A stretch of 54,973 nucleotides of DNA from Pseudomonadota bacterium (GCA_021805825.1 JAJZEC010000020.1:1-54973), one strand, 5' to 3'; numbered from the stretch's first letter, positions 7,055-16,844 are shown. Translations and numbers: made by a program. Notes: a model not told the origin generated them from the sequence alone.

Positions 7055-8479
7055 ATGGATCGAGCCCCGCCCCTTCCCCACGATCTGCACGCCACCTACA
7101 GCCGGCAGCGCGCGGCATGCCTGGCCGAGCCCTACCCGGAGTGGGCGACGCGGCGCGACCGCCTGCGGCGCCTGCTGGAGCTGCTGCTGGAGCAGCAGCA
7201 GCGCATCTGCGAGGCCGTGCGGGCCGACTTCGGCCAGCGTGCCCGCGCCGAGACCGAGGTGCTCGACCTGGTGCCCTCGCTGGCCTCGCTGCGCCACGCG
7301 CTGCGCCATGGGCGCGCCTGGATGCGCCCGCGACGGGCGCGCCCGTCGATCTGGTTCCGCCCGGCCAGCGCCCAGGTGCTGCCGCAGCCGCTGGGAGTCG
7401 TCGGCATCATTGCGCCCTGGAACTACCCGCTGTACTTGTCGGTGGCGCCACTGGCCTCGGCGCTGGCTGCCGGCAATCGTGCGATGCTCAAGCTGTCGGA
7501 ATCCGCACCGAATTTCGGCAGCCTGTTGACCGAGCTGGTTGCCGCGCGTTTCGACGCCGATGAACTCGCGGTGTTCACCGGCGATGCACGCCAGGCCGCC
7601 GCCATGACCACGTTGCCGCTCGATCACCTGCTGTTCACCGGCTCCACCGCGGTCGGTCGCCAGGTGATGGCCGCAGCCGGCCCGCGGCTGGTACCGGTGA
7701 CCCTCGAGCTCGGCGGCAAGTCGCCGGCAGTCGTGGCTCCGGGCTACGACCTGCGGCTGGCCGCGCAGCGCATCGTCTACGGCAAGCTGGTCAATGCCGG
7801 CCAGACCTGTGTGGCGCCCGACCATGTCCACGTGCCTCGGGCACAGTTGCAGGACTTCGCCGCGGCCTGCGTGCAGGCCGCGCGCGCGATGTACCCGGAG
7901 GGGCTGCGGGGCGCCGACTTCTGCAGCGTGGTGGACAGGCGGCAATACGAGCGGCTGCTGGGCATGCTCGAGCAGGCGCGCGCCGCCGGGGTGCCGATGG
8001 TGCCGCTGTTCGCTGGCCCGCAGCGCCTGGACGATGCGCACCGCCTGGCACCGGTACTACTGCTCGACCCGCCGGCGACGCTGCGCGTGATGCAGGAGGA
8101 GATCTTCGGCCCGCTGCTGCCGCTGCTCGGTTACGAGCAGCCGGCCCGACTGCTGCAGCACATCGCCGAGCAGCCGCGTCCGCTGGCGCTGTACTGGTTC
8201 GACGACGATCCGGCGCGGGTCGACCATATGCTGCGCAATACCCACTCGGGCGGAGTGACGATCAACGACACCCTGATGCACGTGGCGCAGGAGGAACTGC
8301 CCTTCGGCGGCCTCGGCGCCTCGGGCATGGGGCACTACCACGGATCATGGGGCTTCGACACCTTCAGCAAGCTCAAGCCGGTGCTGCGGCAACGTCGGCT
8401 GTCGGGTGCCGCGCTGCTGCGCCCGCCCTACCGCCCGGCCGTCGTGCGCCTGATCGAGTGGATGAAGCGCTGGGCCTGA
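7055..8479 (+). CDS. Aldehyde dehydrogenase, coniferyl-aldehyde dehydrogenase type
   Basis: A 474-aa NAD(P)-dependent aldehyde dehydrogenase. The catalytic Cys252 lies in NAGQTCVAPDH, the general base Glu218 in LELGGKSPAV, and the cofactor-site motif APWNYPL near residue 130. FGGLGASGMGHYHG near the C-terminus is typical of the short class-III-like subgroup that includes coniferyl aldehyde dehydrogenases and fatty aldehyde dehydrogenases. The basic, hydrophobic tail (about 450-474) could touch the membrane. The actual substrate is uncertain. It is divergent from the metallo-hydrolase and converges with the GNAT gene 13 bp away. Confidence 0.85.
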   Translation: MDRAPPLPHDLHATYSRQRAACLAEPYPEWATRRDRLRRLLELLLEQQQRICEAVRADFGQRARAETEVLDLVPSLASLRHALRHGRAWMRPRRARPSIWFRPASAQVLPQPLGVVGIIAPWNYPLYLSVAPLASALAAGNRAMLKLSESAPNFGSLLTELVAARFDADELAVFTGDARQAAAMTTLPLDHLLFTGSTAVGRQVMAAAGPRLVPVTLELGGKSPAVVAPGYDLRLAAQRIVYGKLVNAGQTCVAPDHVHVPRAQLQDFAAACVQAARAMYPEGLRGADFCSVVDRRQYERLLGMLEQARAAGVPMVPLFAGPQRLDDAHRLAPVLLLDPPATLRVMQEEIFGPLLPLLGYEQPARLLQHIAEQPRPLALYWFDDDPARVDHMLRNTHSGGVTINDTLMHVAQEELPFGGLGASGMGHYHGSWGFDTFSKLKPVLRQRRLSGAALLRPPYRPAVVRLIEWMKRWA

Positions 8480-8492
8480 AGGCCCCCGGGCT

Positions 8493-9101
8493 TCAGCGTG
8501 CCGCCGGCCGCAGCCGCTGCATGCCCGTCCTGCAGGCAAAGCCGATTCCCGAACCGACATCCGCCAGCCATTCGGCGCCGCGGGTGTAGAGGTTGCTCGG
8601 CGCGATCGGCAGCGTGGCCTCGGTTTCGCTCTCACGAATGCGGATGCGCATCCCGGCGCGCTGCGCAATCGCCATCATCGCGGCATTCTGGCTCATGCAA
8701 TGCAGCCGCAGGGTGTGCAAGCCGCGATTGCGGGCATGCATCGCAGCGCGCGCGAACAAGCGGGTACCCAGGCCCATGCCGCGCGCATCGGGAAGCACCG
8801 AAACCCCGAACTCGGCTTCCCCGGCAGCGGTTCGGTCGCGCGCGATGTGCGCGGCGGCGACCAGTCGCAGGCCACGATCGAAAACCGCGAACACCTGGTC
8901 GCGCGCGAAGTCGATGGCTTGCACGTAGCGCCGGATCTGCAGATCGCTGGCGGCATGACCGAAGCGCAGGTAGCGGTCTTCGGCGCGCAAGGCCAGCAGG
9001 TGCCCGAGCAGAGCCGCGCGATGCTCCTCGCGCAGCGCGAGCAAGGGGCCATGGACGGCGGCGCGCCGACCTGCGTCCGGGAATTTCTTGGAAACCTGCA
9101 T
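8493..9101 (-). CDS. GNAT family N-acetyltransferase
   Basis: A 202-aa protein with a GNAT fold. The acetyl-CoA-binding motif is seen in DARGMGLGTRLFARAAMHAR (about 103-122), preceded by the strand EFGVSVLPD. An N-terminal helix-rich part (about 20-60) includes LLALRAEDRYLRFGHA. The substrate is unknown. The ATG at 9101 opens MQVSKKFPDAG; upstream in-frame codons would run into the rplM promoter. It converges with the aldehyde dehydrogenase and diverges from rplM. Confidence 0.8.
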   Translation of the reverse strand: MQVSKKFPDAGRRAAVHGPLLALREEHRAALLGHLLALRAEDRYLRFGHAASDLQIRRYVQAIDFARDQVFAVFDRGLRLVAAAHIARDRTAAGEAEFGVSVLPDARGMGLGTRLFARAAMHARNRGLHTLRLHCMSQNAAMMAIAQRAGMRIRIRESETEATLPIAPSNLYTRGAEWLADVGSGIGFACRTGMQRLRPAAR

Positions 9102-9210
9102 GATTGTTGCGGCGCAGCATACACCAAGGGCGCGCGGCCTGCAGGCGCCGATCGAGGCGTGGCTCGGCGCGCCACTCGGCGCGCCCATGCGCACCTGCGC
9201 TGCGACCTGC

Positions 9211-9240
9211 ATGACCCAAAGCAGCATGTTGTGGTATAGA
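9211..9240 (+). promoter_or_regulatory. Candidate promoter of rplM-rpsI
   Basis: ATGACC (9211-9216), an 18-bp spacer and TATAGA (9235-9240) form a plausible sigma-70 promoter for the ribosomal protein operon. It would start a leader of about 270 nt. A very similar pair (ATGACC, 18 bp, TATAGT) precedes uvrA. Confidence 0.5.
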
Positions 9241-9244
9241 ATGG

Positions 9245-9517
9245 TTGGTTCCGGTTTTTCGGTCACCGGAGCAAGGCCTACAGGTTCCAGCTGGGCGGAA
9301 TCCGGCAGACCCGTTCAGGCCCCCATTGCAGCATCGGCGGCAGCGTCGGCCGTTGGAACGGGGGCATCGGGGGATGCATGGATGCAGCGCAGCACCACGG
9401 CGCGGCTGCCTGCCCGCCGCCGCCGTGGGGACGCAGGCCTCGGGCAGAGCCCGTCGCGAAGCAAGCATCAAGAACGGGAAAAACGGCTGCAACATCCTCG
9501 AAACGGTTCCACCAACC
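9245..9517 (+). promoter_or_regulatory. Long 5' leader of rplM-rpsI
   Basis: About 270 nt without a convincing gene separate the promoter from rplM. A small hairpin (CCGGT 9251-9255 with ACCGG 9265-9269) lies at its start, followed by GC-rich, structure-prone sequence. Leaders of rplM operons in several phyla bind ribosomal protein L13 for autoregulation; here that is inference from position and length only. Confidence 0.4.
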
Positions 9518-9946
<429 letters not shown>

Positions 9947-9956
9947 AGGAGCGGCG

Positions 9957-10349
9957 ATGATTGGAGATTGGAACTACGGTACCGGCCGCCGCAAGAGTTC
10001 GGTGGCGCGGGTATTCATCAAGAAGGGGCAGGGCAAGATCACGGTCAACGGGCGGGCGCTGCAGGAATACTTCGGTCGCCAGACCTCGATCATGGTCGTG
10101 CGCCAACCCCTGGTGCTGACCGAGAGCGAGAACCTGTTCGACATCCAGGTCAACGTACGCGGTGGCGGCGAGACCGGTCAGGCGGGTGCGGTGCGCCACG
10201 GCATCACCCGTGCGCTGATCGACTTCGACGCCGCCCTCAAGCCCGCGCTGTCGCATGCGGGCTTTGTCACGCGCGACGCCCGCGAGGTGGAGCGCAAGAA
10301 GGTCGGCCTGCACGGCGCACGCCGTCGCAAGCAGTTCTCCAAGCGTTGA
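9957..10349 (+). CDS. rpsI: 30S ribosomal protein S9
   Basis: A 130-aa small-subunit protein, the usual length. It shows [15 protein letters not shown] near the N-terminus and the basic tail [12 protein letters not shown], whose last residues reach the P-site tRNA in the ribosome. The ATG at 9957 has gaaggagcggcg just upstream as ribosome binding site. It is cotranscribed with rplM. Confidence 0.98.
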   Translation: MIGDWNYGTGRRKSSVARVFIKKGQGKITVNGRALQEYFGRQTSIMVVRQPLVLTESENLFDIQVNVRGGGETGQAGAVRHGITRALIDFDAALKPALSHAGFVTRDAREVERKKVGLHGARRRKQFSKR

Positions 10350-10461
10350 GTGGCGGGCCGCGCTGGCGGCCCGGCAGCGCGCTGGCTCCATGCAAGCCGC
10401 CCGCCTCGCGGGCGGGCGTCGCTTCGGCTGCAGCGCGGGCTTCGGCGATGCGGCGCCCCCC

Positions 10462-10489
10462 TTGCGCCCCCGCGCAACCGTCCTAAGAT
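10462..10489 (+). promoter_or_regulatory. Candidate promoter of the CZB gene
   Basis: TTGCGC (10462-10467), a 16-bp spacer and TAAGAT (10484-10489) lie 55 bp upstream of the CZB start, so the gene and argC may have their own promoter rather than depending on rplM. Confidence 0.45.
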
Positions 10490-10503
10490 GAACTCTGGCA
10501 GGA

Positions 10504-10527
10504 GCATGGCCCGCGCGCGGGCCATGC
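10504..10527. promoter_or_regulatory. 24-bp perfect palindrome in the CZB leader
   Basis: The sequence from 10504 to 10527 equals its own reverse complement (half-site gcatggcccgcg). It starts 14 bp after the -10 box and ends 16 bp before the start codon, and the ribosome binding site ggggagg (10536-10542) lies just after it. It could be an operator at the start of transcription or a very stable leader hairpin. Confidence 0.6.
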
Positions 10528-10543
10528 CGGGCAAGGGGAGGAC

Positions 10544-11068
10544 ATGGGCCTGTATGCATGGTGGAGGCAACGTCGCGGCGGCGGGCCGCGGGCTGGCAAC
10601 GACGCCGGACCGCTGACCAGGCTGGGCATGCGCCCCGGGACGCAGGTGGCGGGGCTGGACTTCTATCAGGCCATCGAGTCGCTGCGCCACTGGAAGCTGC
10701 GCCTGGCCGCCTACGTGCGTGGCGAAGCGCGCCCGAGCCAGGGCTGGAGCGAGGTCGGGCGCGACGACCGCTGCGTCCTCGGGCGCTGGCTGCAGGAGGC
10801 CAGCTCCGCGCACCCGCTGCAGGCCGAACGCCTGGCGCGCCTGCGCGCCCAGCACACTGCGCTGCACCAGGAGGCCGAGGCCGTCGTGCGCCTGGCCGAC
10901 CGCGGGCAGCGCGACGCCGCGCTGCATGCCCTGCGCCATGGCGCTTTTGCACAGGCCTCCCACGCCACGGTGGCCGGCCTGAGCGAACTGTTCGTCAGCC
11001 TCCATGAACCCGCGTCGCCGGGCTATGCTGCACCCGGCGCAACCAGCCCGAGGAACCAGAAACCGTGA
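10544..11068 (+). CDS. Stand-alone CZB (chemoreceptor zinc-binding) domain protein
   Basis: A 174-aa soluble protein whose middle (about 40-130) matches the CZB zinc-binding domain. Candidate zinc ligands are His49 (LRHWKLRL), Cys77 ([10 protein letters not shown]), His104 and His108 (HTALH). Their spacing of 28, 27 and 4 is close to that of the characterised CZB site of diguanylate cyclase DgcZ (H22, C52, H79, H83). CZB domains normally sit on chemoreceptors or GGDEF enzymes and sense zinc or oxidants. Here no methyl-accepting or GGDEF partner is attached. The flanks (1-35 and 155-174) are low-complexity. It overlaps argC by GTGA, so translation is coupled. Confidence 0.75.
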   Translation: MGLYAWWRQRRGGGPRAGNDAGPLTRLGMRPGTQVAGLDFYQAIESLRHWKLRLAAYVRGEARPSQGWSEVGRDDRCVLGRWLQEASSAHPLQAERLARLRAQHTALHQEAEAVVRLADRGQRDAALHALRHGAFAQASHATVAGLSELFVSLHEPASPGYAAPGATSPRNQKP

Positions 11069-12111
11069 CCCCTGTGCAAGTGGGAATCGTCGGCGGCACC
11101 GGCTATACCGGAGTCGAGTTGTTGCGCCTGCTGCTCGCGCACCCGGCGGCCGAACTGCTGACCATCACTTCCCGCAAGGAGGCCGGGCTGGCCGTGGCCG
11201 ACCTCTACAGCAGCCTGCGCGGCCATACCGCGCTGCGCTTCAGCGACCCGGGGCAGGCGCCACTGCAGGACTGCGACGTGGTGTTCTTCGCCACCCCGCA
11301 CGGCGTGGCCATGCAGCAGGCGCGCGCGCTGCTCGATGCCGGGGTGCGCATCATCGACCTGGCGGCCGACTTCCGGCTGCGCGACACCGAGGTGTTCGAG
11401 CGCTGGTACGGCATGCCCCATGCGTGCCCGGATCTGCTGGCCGAAGCGGTGTACGGCTTGCCCGAGTTGCACCGCGAAAGCATCCGTGACGCGCGCATCG
11501 TGGCCAACCCGGGCTGCTACCCGACGACCGTCCAGGTCGGCCTGGCCCCACTGCTGCGGCACGGCCTGGCCGACACCACCCACCTGATCGCCAGCTGTGC
11601 CTCCGGGGTTTCGGGGGCCGGGCGCAAGGCGGAGATGGGCTACCTGTACGCCGAGGCCTCGGACAATTTCAAGGCCTACGGGGTTCGCGGCCATCGCCAC
11701 GGCCCGGAGATCGAGCAGGAACTGCGCCGCCTGGCCGGTGGCGATCCGCGCCTGGCCTGTGTGTTCACGCCGCACCTGGCGCCCATGATCCGCGGCATGC
11801 ACAGCACCTTGTTCGCGCTGCTGAACGACGCTGGCCGCGCCGCCGATCTGCAGGCGCTGTACGAGGGCTTCTACGCTGCCGAGGCATTCGTCGACGTGCT
11901 GCCCGCGGGAAGCGCCCCCGAGACCCGCAGCGTGCGCGGGGCCAACCTGCTGCGCGTGGCGGTGCACCGCCCGCAGCCCGATACCGCGATGGTGCTGGTG
12001 GTGCAGGACAACCTGACCAAGGGGGCAGCCGGGCAAGCCGTGCAAAACATGAATCTGATGTTCGGTCTGCCCGAAACCACCGGGTTGCAGGGCATCGCGC
12101 TGCTACCTTGA
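11065..12111 (+). CDS. argC: N-acetyl-gamma-glutamyl-phosphate reductase
   Basis: A 348-aa NADPH enzyme making N-acetylglutamate semialdehyde, the third step of arginine synthesis. [17 protein letters not shown] opens the nucleotide-binding fold, the catalytic Cys151 lies in NPGCYPT, and [11 protein letters not shown] and [10 protein letters not shown] follow as in the longer (type 1) ArgC family. The start is GTG at 11065, overlapping the CZB stop by 4 bp; no ATG precedes the nucleotide fold. It lies between the ribosomal operon and erpA, as in other Burkholderiales. Confidence 0.96.
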   Translation: MTPVQVGIVGGTGYTGVELLRLLLAHPAAELLTITSRKEAGLAVADLYSSLRGHTALRFSDPGQAPLQDCDVVFFATPHGVAMQQARALLDAGVRIIDLAADFRLRDTEVFERWYGMPHACPDLLAEAVYGLPELHRESIRDARIVANPGCYPTTVQVGLAPLLRHGLADTTHLIASCASGVSGAGRKAEMGYLYAEASDNFKAYGVRGHRHGPEIEQELRRLAGGDPRLACVFTPHLAPMIRGMHSTLFALLNDAGRAADLQALYEGFYAAEAFVDVLPAGSAPETRSVRGANLLRVAVHRPQPDTAMVLVVQDNLTKGAAGQAVQNMNLMFGLPETTGLQGIALLP

Positions 12112-12186
12112 GCCGCTGCCCGTCCACGCTGCGGCATCCGGCGTCCGATCAAAGCCCACTCTGGGCGCATGGGTGTTTGGTCGGCA

Positions 12187-12205
12187 AGGCCGGCTTTACC
12201 GGCCT
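12187..12205. promoter_or_regulatory. Hairpin and -10-like box ahead of erpA
   Basis: AGGCCGG (12187-12193) and CCGGCCT (12199-12205) form a perfect 7-bp stem with a 5-nt loop. TAAAAT (12205-12210) adjoins it as a likely -10 element, and aggaga lies ahead of the erpA ATG. The inverted repeat could be an operator or the end of the argC transcript. Confidence 0.45.
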
Positions 12206-12237
12206 AAAATAGTCAGGCTTGCACAGGAGAGAACACC

Positions 12238-12651
12238 ATGAGCGCAGTGCCCCACGCAGCCTCCGAGGCGGTATCCGAAGCGGTATCCGAAGCGGTATCG
12301 GCCGACACCACGGCCGCAGCGGCCGAGCCGCTGCTGTTCACCGACAGTGCGGCAGCGAAGGTCAAGGAACTGATCGAAGAGGAAGGCAACCCGGATCTGA
12401 AGCTGCGGGTGTTCGTGCAGGGTGGTGGCTGTTCGGGTTTCCAGTACGGCTTCACCTTCGACGAGCAGGTCAACGACGACGATACCCGGATGAACAAGGC
12501 GGGCGTCACGCTGCTGATCGACGCGATGAGCCTGCAGTACCTGGTCGGTGCCGAAATCGACTACAAGGAAGGGCTGGACGGCGCGCAGTTCGTGATCAAG
12601 AACCCCAACGCCACGACGACCTGCGGCTGCGGTTCGTCGTTTTCCGCCTGA
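12238..12651 (+). CDS. erpA: Iron-sulfur cluster insertion protein ErpA
   Basis: A 137-aa A-type carrier that delivers [4Fe-4S]/[2Fe-2S] clusters to target enzymes. The three cluster cysteines are Cys65 ([11 protein letters not shown]), Cys129 and Cys131 (TTCGCGSSF). The core starts near residue 31 ([15 protein letters not shown]). Residues 1-30 are an extension absent from E. coli ErpA, built from a 12-bp tandem repeat coding S-E-A-V three times (12267-12302 region). The ATG has aggaga 8 nt upstream, so the extension is probably translated. Confidence 0.95.
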   Translation: MSAVPHAASEAVSEAVSEAVSADTTAAAAEPLLFTDSAAAKVKELIEEEGNPDLKLRVFVQGGGCSGFQYGFTFDEQVNDDDTRMNKAGVTLLIDAMSLQYLVGAEIDYKEGLDGAQFVIKNPNATTTCGCGSSFSA

Positions 12652-12685
12652 GCCGCCTGCGCAACCCGCCCCTGCCCGGCCGCCC

Positions 12686-13789
12686 TCAAGCCGGGTAGAT
12701 CGCCCCCAGCACGCGCTCCCCGCGCGCGCCGGTAACGGCCGGCACGTTGCCCGGGCGTGCATCGATGGCGCGCGCCGCCAGCCAGGCGAAGGCCGCGGCC
12801 TCGACATGTTGCGGGTCGATCCCCCGCTGCACGCTGGACACCACCGGGCAGTCGCCGAGTTGCTGCTCGAGCCTGCGCAGCAGATCGAGGTTGCCGACCC
12901 CGCCCCCGCAGACCACGACTTCGCGCGCGCCGGGCATCCAGCGCCGCAGGTCGGCCGCGATGCTGCAGGCGCTGAGTTGCGCCAGCGTAGCCTGCACGTC
13001 GCCAGGATCGGCTCCGGCAAAGGGTTGCAGCATGTGCTCCAGCCAGGCGCTGTCGAAGTGGTCGCGTCCCGTGCTCTTCGGCGGGGCGGCAGCGAAATAG
13101 GCGTCGCCGAGCATGTGGCGCAGCACATCGGGCAGCACGGTTGCGCTGGCCGCCCAGGCCCCGCCCTCGTCGTAGGCCAGACCGCGATGCCGGCGCACCC
13201 AGCCGTCGAGCAATGCGTTGCCCGGCCCGCAGTCGAAGCCCAGGATCCGACCGTCACCGAACAGCAGGCTGAGGTTGGCGATTCCGCCGAGGTTGAGCAC
13301 CGCCAGATCGACGCCGGCACGGCCGAAGGCCGCACGATGGAAGGCCGGCACCAGCGGCGCGCCCTGCCCGCCAGCGGCGACATCCCGGCTGCGGAAATCG
13401 GCCACCACGGTGATGCCGCAGGCCTCGGCCAGCGCAGCCGGCGCGCATACCTGCAGCGTATAGCCCAGATCCGGTCGGTGGCGCACGGTCTGGCCATGGG
13501 CACCGACCGCGCAGACCTGGCGGGGAAGCACCGCGGCGCCGCGCAGCAGTTCGCGCAGCGCTTCGCAGTACAGAGTGTTCAACTCGGCCGCCGCACGCTG
13601 CGCGCGATGGAGTTCATCCTCGCCGCTGTGGTTCAGCGCCTCGAAGGTGAAGCGCAACGAGGCGGGCATCGCGCGCTGGGCATGCCCCAGCAGCCGCCAG
13701 CGCGAGCCGTCGAGCTCCAGCAACACCGCGTCGACGGCGTCGAGCGAGGTTCCGGACATCAGCCCGGCAAACAGCCTGGGCGCCGCCAC
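12686..13789 (-). CDS. anmK: Anhydro-N-acetylmuramic acid kinase
   Basis: A 367-aa ASKHA-fold kinase that hydrolyses and phosphorylates 1,6-anhydro-MurNAc in cell-wall recycling. It shows LFAGLMSGTSLDAVDAVLLE at the start, GAHGQTVRH, NLGGIANLSLL, FDCGPGNALLD and VVCGGGVGN in the right order. The start is set at GTG 13789 (V-A-A-P-R-L-F), which gives the family length; no suitable ATG exists, since the only nearby Met is inside the MSGTS motif. It follows the M23 peptidase by 28 bp on the same strand, and both act on murein. Confidence 0.93.
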   Translation of the reverse strand: MAAPRLFAGLMSGTSLDAVDAVLLELDGSRWRLLGHAQRAMPASLRFTFEALNHSGEDELHRAQRAAAELNTLYCEALRELLRGAAVLPRQVCAVGAHGQTVRHRPDLGYTLQVCAPAALAEACGITVVADFRSRDVAAGGQGAPLVPAFHRAAFGRAGVDLAVLNLGGIANLSLLFGDGRILGFDCGPGNALLDGWVRRHRGLAYDEGGAWAASATVLPDVLRHMLGDAYFAAAPPKSTGRDHFDSAWLEHMLQPFAGADPGDVQATLAQLSACSIAADLRRWMPGAREVVVCGGGVGNLDLLRRLEQQLGDCPVVSSVQRGIDPQHVEAAAFAWLAARAIDARPGNVPAVTGARGERVLGAIYPA

Positions 13790-13817
13790 CGCAGGAACTG
13801 CCTCGCGCCGGCGCCGT

Positions 13818-15218
13818 TCAGCCCGCCGCGTGCTGCACGCCGCGGCCTTCGTCGTGCGGGGGCAACAGCGCCAGCAACCTGGTTCGCGGAGCGGTTCCGG
13901 CCAGGAAGGAAGCGCGCAGCTGCGGCGGCAGCTGGCTGGCCTGCGGGCTGTAACGGGCGATGTGCAGGGGGTTGACCGGTGTGCCGTGCACGAAGAACTG
14001 GAAATACAGGTGCGGGCCGGTCGACCAGCCGGTGTTGCCCGAAAGCGCCACGACCTCGCCCTGCTTGACCTGCTCGCCCACATGCACCTCGAACTGGCTC
14101 AGGTGTGCGTAGATGGTGGCGAAGCCGCCTGGATGGTCGACCTTGACATACTTGCCGTAGCCGGTTCCCCAGCCGGCGTACACGACCCGCCCGTCGGCGA
14201 TGCTGCGCACCGGGGTGCCCACCGGGATCGCAAGGTCGATGCCCTTGTGGAATTCGGGCTTGTGGAAGATCGGGCTGATGCGCCAGCCGAAGCCCGAGGT
14301 CAGACGGTCGTAGGGCAGAGGCGACAGCAGGAAGGCGCGCGCCAGGCTGCTGCCGTCCGGGGCGTAGTAGCCGGCGGCCTTCGGATGGCCTGCAGGATCG
14401 AACCAGACGGCACTGTGCTGGTGCCCCTGCACATCGACCTGGGCGGCCAGGATGCGGCCGACGCGCAGCACATGGTCGCCGACCCGGTACACCTCCCAGG
14501 CGACGGTGAAATGGTCGCCCGGCCGCAGGTCGCGCCGGAAATCGACCTCGCCTCCGAACAGCCCGACCAGCTGCGAGGCCACGCTGTCGGGAATGCCGGC
14601 CTGATCCGCCGCGGCGAACAGCGTCGAGCGCACGACCGCGCTGGCGATGCGCACCTGCGGGCGTGATTGCTGCAGTTGCAGCTGGCTGTCGAAACCTCCC
14701 GTCCCGCTGCGCGCACTGATGCGCAGCAGCTGCCAGTCGAACGCCGCCTGCCCGGCCCTGCCTTGCGGCGCCGGCAGCGCGGCCTGCAACCCGTGCAGGC
14801 GACCCAGTGAGTCGACCCTGGCGCTGACCAGCGTTCCACGATGGCGCAGCAGTTGGTGCATCGCCGGCATGCGCGCGAGCGTCCGCAGCTGCGCGGGGTC
14901 GGTCACCTGCAGGCGGCGCAGCAGCGAAGCCGCGGTGTCGGAGGTTCCGACGTAGGCGGTGGTGTAGAGCTTCCGGGGCTGGCTGTCGAGGGCCGCGGCC
15001 TGCTGCGACAGATCGATCGACACCGCCTGGCGCACCAGGCTGGGTGCGGGCAGCACCGGCTGCGGGCCGTACTCGACGAGGGCGAAGGCGCTGACGCTGC
15101 TCAGCAACAGCACGCCGCCGACGCCGGCGGCGACGCGGCCGGGGTGGGATTCGACACTTTCACGCAAGCGCCAGGCCATCTGGCGCAGGCGCGAAGTGGT
15201 TCGGGCAATGAGCGACAT
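13818..15218 (-). CDS. M23-family peptidase with altered zinc site
   Basis: A 466-aa envelope protein. A membrane segment lies at about 35-60 ([20 protein letters not shown]) after a basic N-terminus. A long middle region resembles the N-terminal domain of MepM/YebA-type endopeptidases. The C-terminal LytM domain spans about 295-420. Expected LytM residues His324 and Asp328 (HKGID) and His372 (YAHLS) are present, as is His403, but the HxH motif reads His403-Leu-Tyr405, replacing the usual third zinc ligand. It may be inactive, weak or an activator like EnvC/NlpD. The ATG at 15218 precedes [12 protein letters not shown]. It is upstream of anmK and divergent from tyrS. Confidence 0.88.
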   Translation of the reverse strand: MSLIARTTSRLRQMAWRLRESVESHPGRVAAGVGGVLLLSSVSAFALVEYGPQPVLPAPSLVRQAVSIDLSQQAAALDSQPRKLYTTAYVGTSDTAASLLRRLQVTDPAQLRTLARMPAMHQLLRHRGTLVSARVDSLGRLHGLQAALPAPQGRAGQAAFDWQLLRISARSGTGGFDSQLQLQQSRPQVRIASAVVRSTLFAAADQAGIPDSVASQLVGLFGGEVDFRRDLRPGDHFTVAWEVYRVGDHVLRVGRILAAQVDVQGHQHSAVWFDPAGHPKAAGYYAPDGSSLARAFLLSPLPYDRLTSGFGWRISPIFHKPEFHKGIDLAIPVGTPVRSIADGRVVYAGWGTGYGKYVKVDHPGGFATIYAHLSQFEVHVGEQVKQGEVVALSGNTGWSTGPHLYFQFFVHGTPVNPLHIARYSPQASQLPPQLRASFLAGTAPRTRLLALLPPHDEGRGVQHAAG

Positions 15219-15529
15219 GCGCGTTCCTGCATTCGGGTGTCGCGGGCAGCGACGGACAAGACACACCCGTGCCGGCGGCCACAGGCGAAGCCTGCATGCT
15301 GCGCGCCCGGCGCGGTTCGATACCAATCCCAATACACTTTCTTGTGCGCACGCCGTTGCCGGCGCGCCGCGCCGCCCGGAATGGCTCCGGTGCGGCACCG
15401 CGCAAGCCACATGCCCATGCGGCGATGCGACTGCGCCCATCCCCGGGCGCTGGCCATGCCAGCACGCCGGAGCACCCCCCTGATTCGGGGAGTTTAGCAG
15501 CCCAAGCTGCCCCTTTTGTCAAAAATTTC
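15219..15529. other. Divergent M23 peptidase / tyrS intergenic region
   Basis: No gene is supported in these 311 bases. A less GC-rich patch around 15320-15350 and a short hairpin (GCAGC 15497-15501 with GCTGC 15506-15510) ahead of tyrS are the only marks seen. Promoters for both genes must lie here, but I could not assign them. Confidence 0.5.
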
Positions 15530-16813
15530 ATGTCCCTGCCCCCTTCAGCTTCCCGCGACCCGCTCTCCACCGCCGATGCGCCCCCCACCGCCGACACGAC
15601 GGCGCTCGACGAAGCGGTGCGCGAGGCGCTGGCCATCACCCGCCGCGGCTGCGCCGAATTGCTGGTGGAAAGCGACTGGATCGCCAAGCTCCGGCGCAGC
15701 GCGGCCAACGGCAAGCCGCTGCGCATCAAGCTGGGGCTGGATCCCACCGCGCCCGATATCCACCTGGGCCACACCGTCGTGCTGAACAAGCTGCGGCAGC
15801 TGCAGGATCTGGGGCACACGGTGATCTTCCTGATCGGCGACTTCACCTCGCGCATCGGCGATCCCTCGGGGCGCAACACCACCCGCCCGCCCCTGACCAT
15901 CGAGCAGATCCGCGACAACGCCCAGACCTACTATGCCCAGGCCAGCCTGGTGCTCGACCCGGCGCGCACCGAGATCCGCTACAACTCCGAGTGGAGCGAG
16001 CCGCTGGGAGCCGACGGCATGATCCGCCTGGCCTCGCGCTATACCCTGGCACGCCTGCTCGAGCGCGAGGACTTCACCCAACGCTTTCGCGCCAACGTGC
16101 CGATCGCGATGCACGAACTGCTGTACCCGCTGATGCAGGGCTACGACTCGGTGGCCCTGCACAGCGACCTCGAACTCGGCGGCACCGACCAGAAGTTCAA
16201 TCTGCTGGTCGGCCGCGATCTGCAGAAGGAATACGGCCAGGAGCCACAGTGCATCCTGACGATGCCGCTGCTCGAGGGCCTGGACGGGGTCGACAAGATG
16301 TCCAAGTCCAAGGGCAACTACATCGGTATCCAGGAAGCTCCGCAGAGCATGTACGCCAAGTTGCTGTCGATCAGCGACACCCTGATGTGGCGCTACTACG
16401 AGCTGCTGTCCTTCCAGCCGCTGCAGGCCATCGAGCGCCTGCGCGCCGAGGTCGAGTCCGGGCGCAACCCGAAGGATGCCAAGGTTCTGCTGGCGCGCGA
16501 GCTGGTCACCCGTTTCCACAGCGCGCAGGCGGCCGATGCCGCGCAGGCCGACTTCGAGCTGCGCGCGCGCGGAGGCGTGCCGCAGGAAATCCCCGAAGTC
16601 CGCCTGAGCCTTCCCGAAGGCGGTCTGGCGCTGCCGGCCGCGCTCAAGCAGGCGCTGCTCGTGCCTTCGACCGCCGAGGCGCTGCGCATGATCGCCCAGC
16701 ACGGTGTGCGCATCGACGGCGGCGTGGTCGAGGATCGCGGCCTGCGGCTGCAGGCCGGCACCTACGTGCTACAGGTGGGCAAGCGCAAGTTCGCGCGCGT
16801 GCACCTGAGCTGA
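15530..16813 (+). CDS. tyrS: Tyrosine--tRNA ligase
   Basis: A 427-aa class I aminoacyl-tRNA synthetase. The HIGH-type motif HLGHT starts at residue 78 and KMSKS at 256, with [17 protein letters not shown] between them marking the tyrosine site. A C-terminal S4-like RNA-binding domain runs from about 350 ([16 protein letters not shown]...). This is the shorter TyrRS subfamily common in betaproteobacteria. The ATG at 15530 adds about 20 low-complexity residues before the conserved [14 protein letters not shown], and no other good start is closer. It converges with the M20 gene. Confidence 0.97.
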   Translation: MSLPPSASRDPLSTADAPPTADTTALDEAVREALAITRRGCAELLVESDWIAKLRRSAANGKPLRIKLGLDPTAPDIHLGHTVVLNKLRQLQDLGHTVIFLIGDFTSRIGDPSGRNTTRPPLTIEQIRDNAQTYYAQASLVLDPARTEIRYNSEWSEPLGADGMIRLASRYTLARLLEREDFTQRFRANVPIAMHELLYPLMQGYDSVALHSDLELGGTDQKFNLLVGRDLQKEYGQEPQCILTMPLLEGLDGVDKMSKSKGNYIGIQEAPQSMYAKLLSISDTLMWRYYELLSFQPLQAIERLRAEVESGRNPKDAKVLLARELVTRFHSAQAADAAQADFELRARGGVPQEIPEVRLSLPEGGLALPAALKQALLVPSTAEALRMIAQHGVRIDGGVVEDRGLRLQAGTYVLQVGKRKFARVHLS

Positions 16814-16844
16814 ATGGCGCGGCGGGCCAGGGGCCTGGCCGCAT

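Noticed and set aside
10350-10420. Terminator after rpsI
   Set aside because: GC-rich stems are present (around 10354-10372 and 10398-10419) but none has a T tract, so an intrinsic terminator is not claimed.
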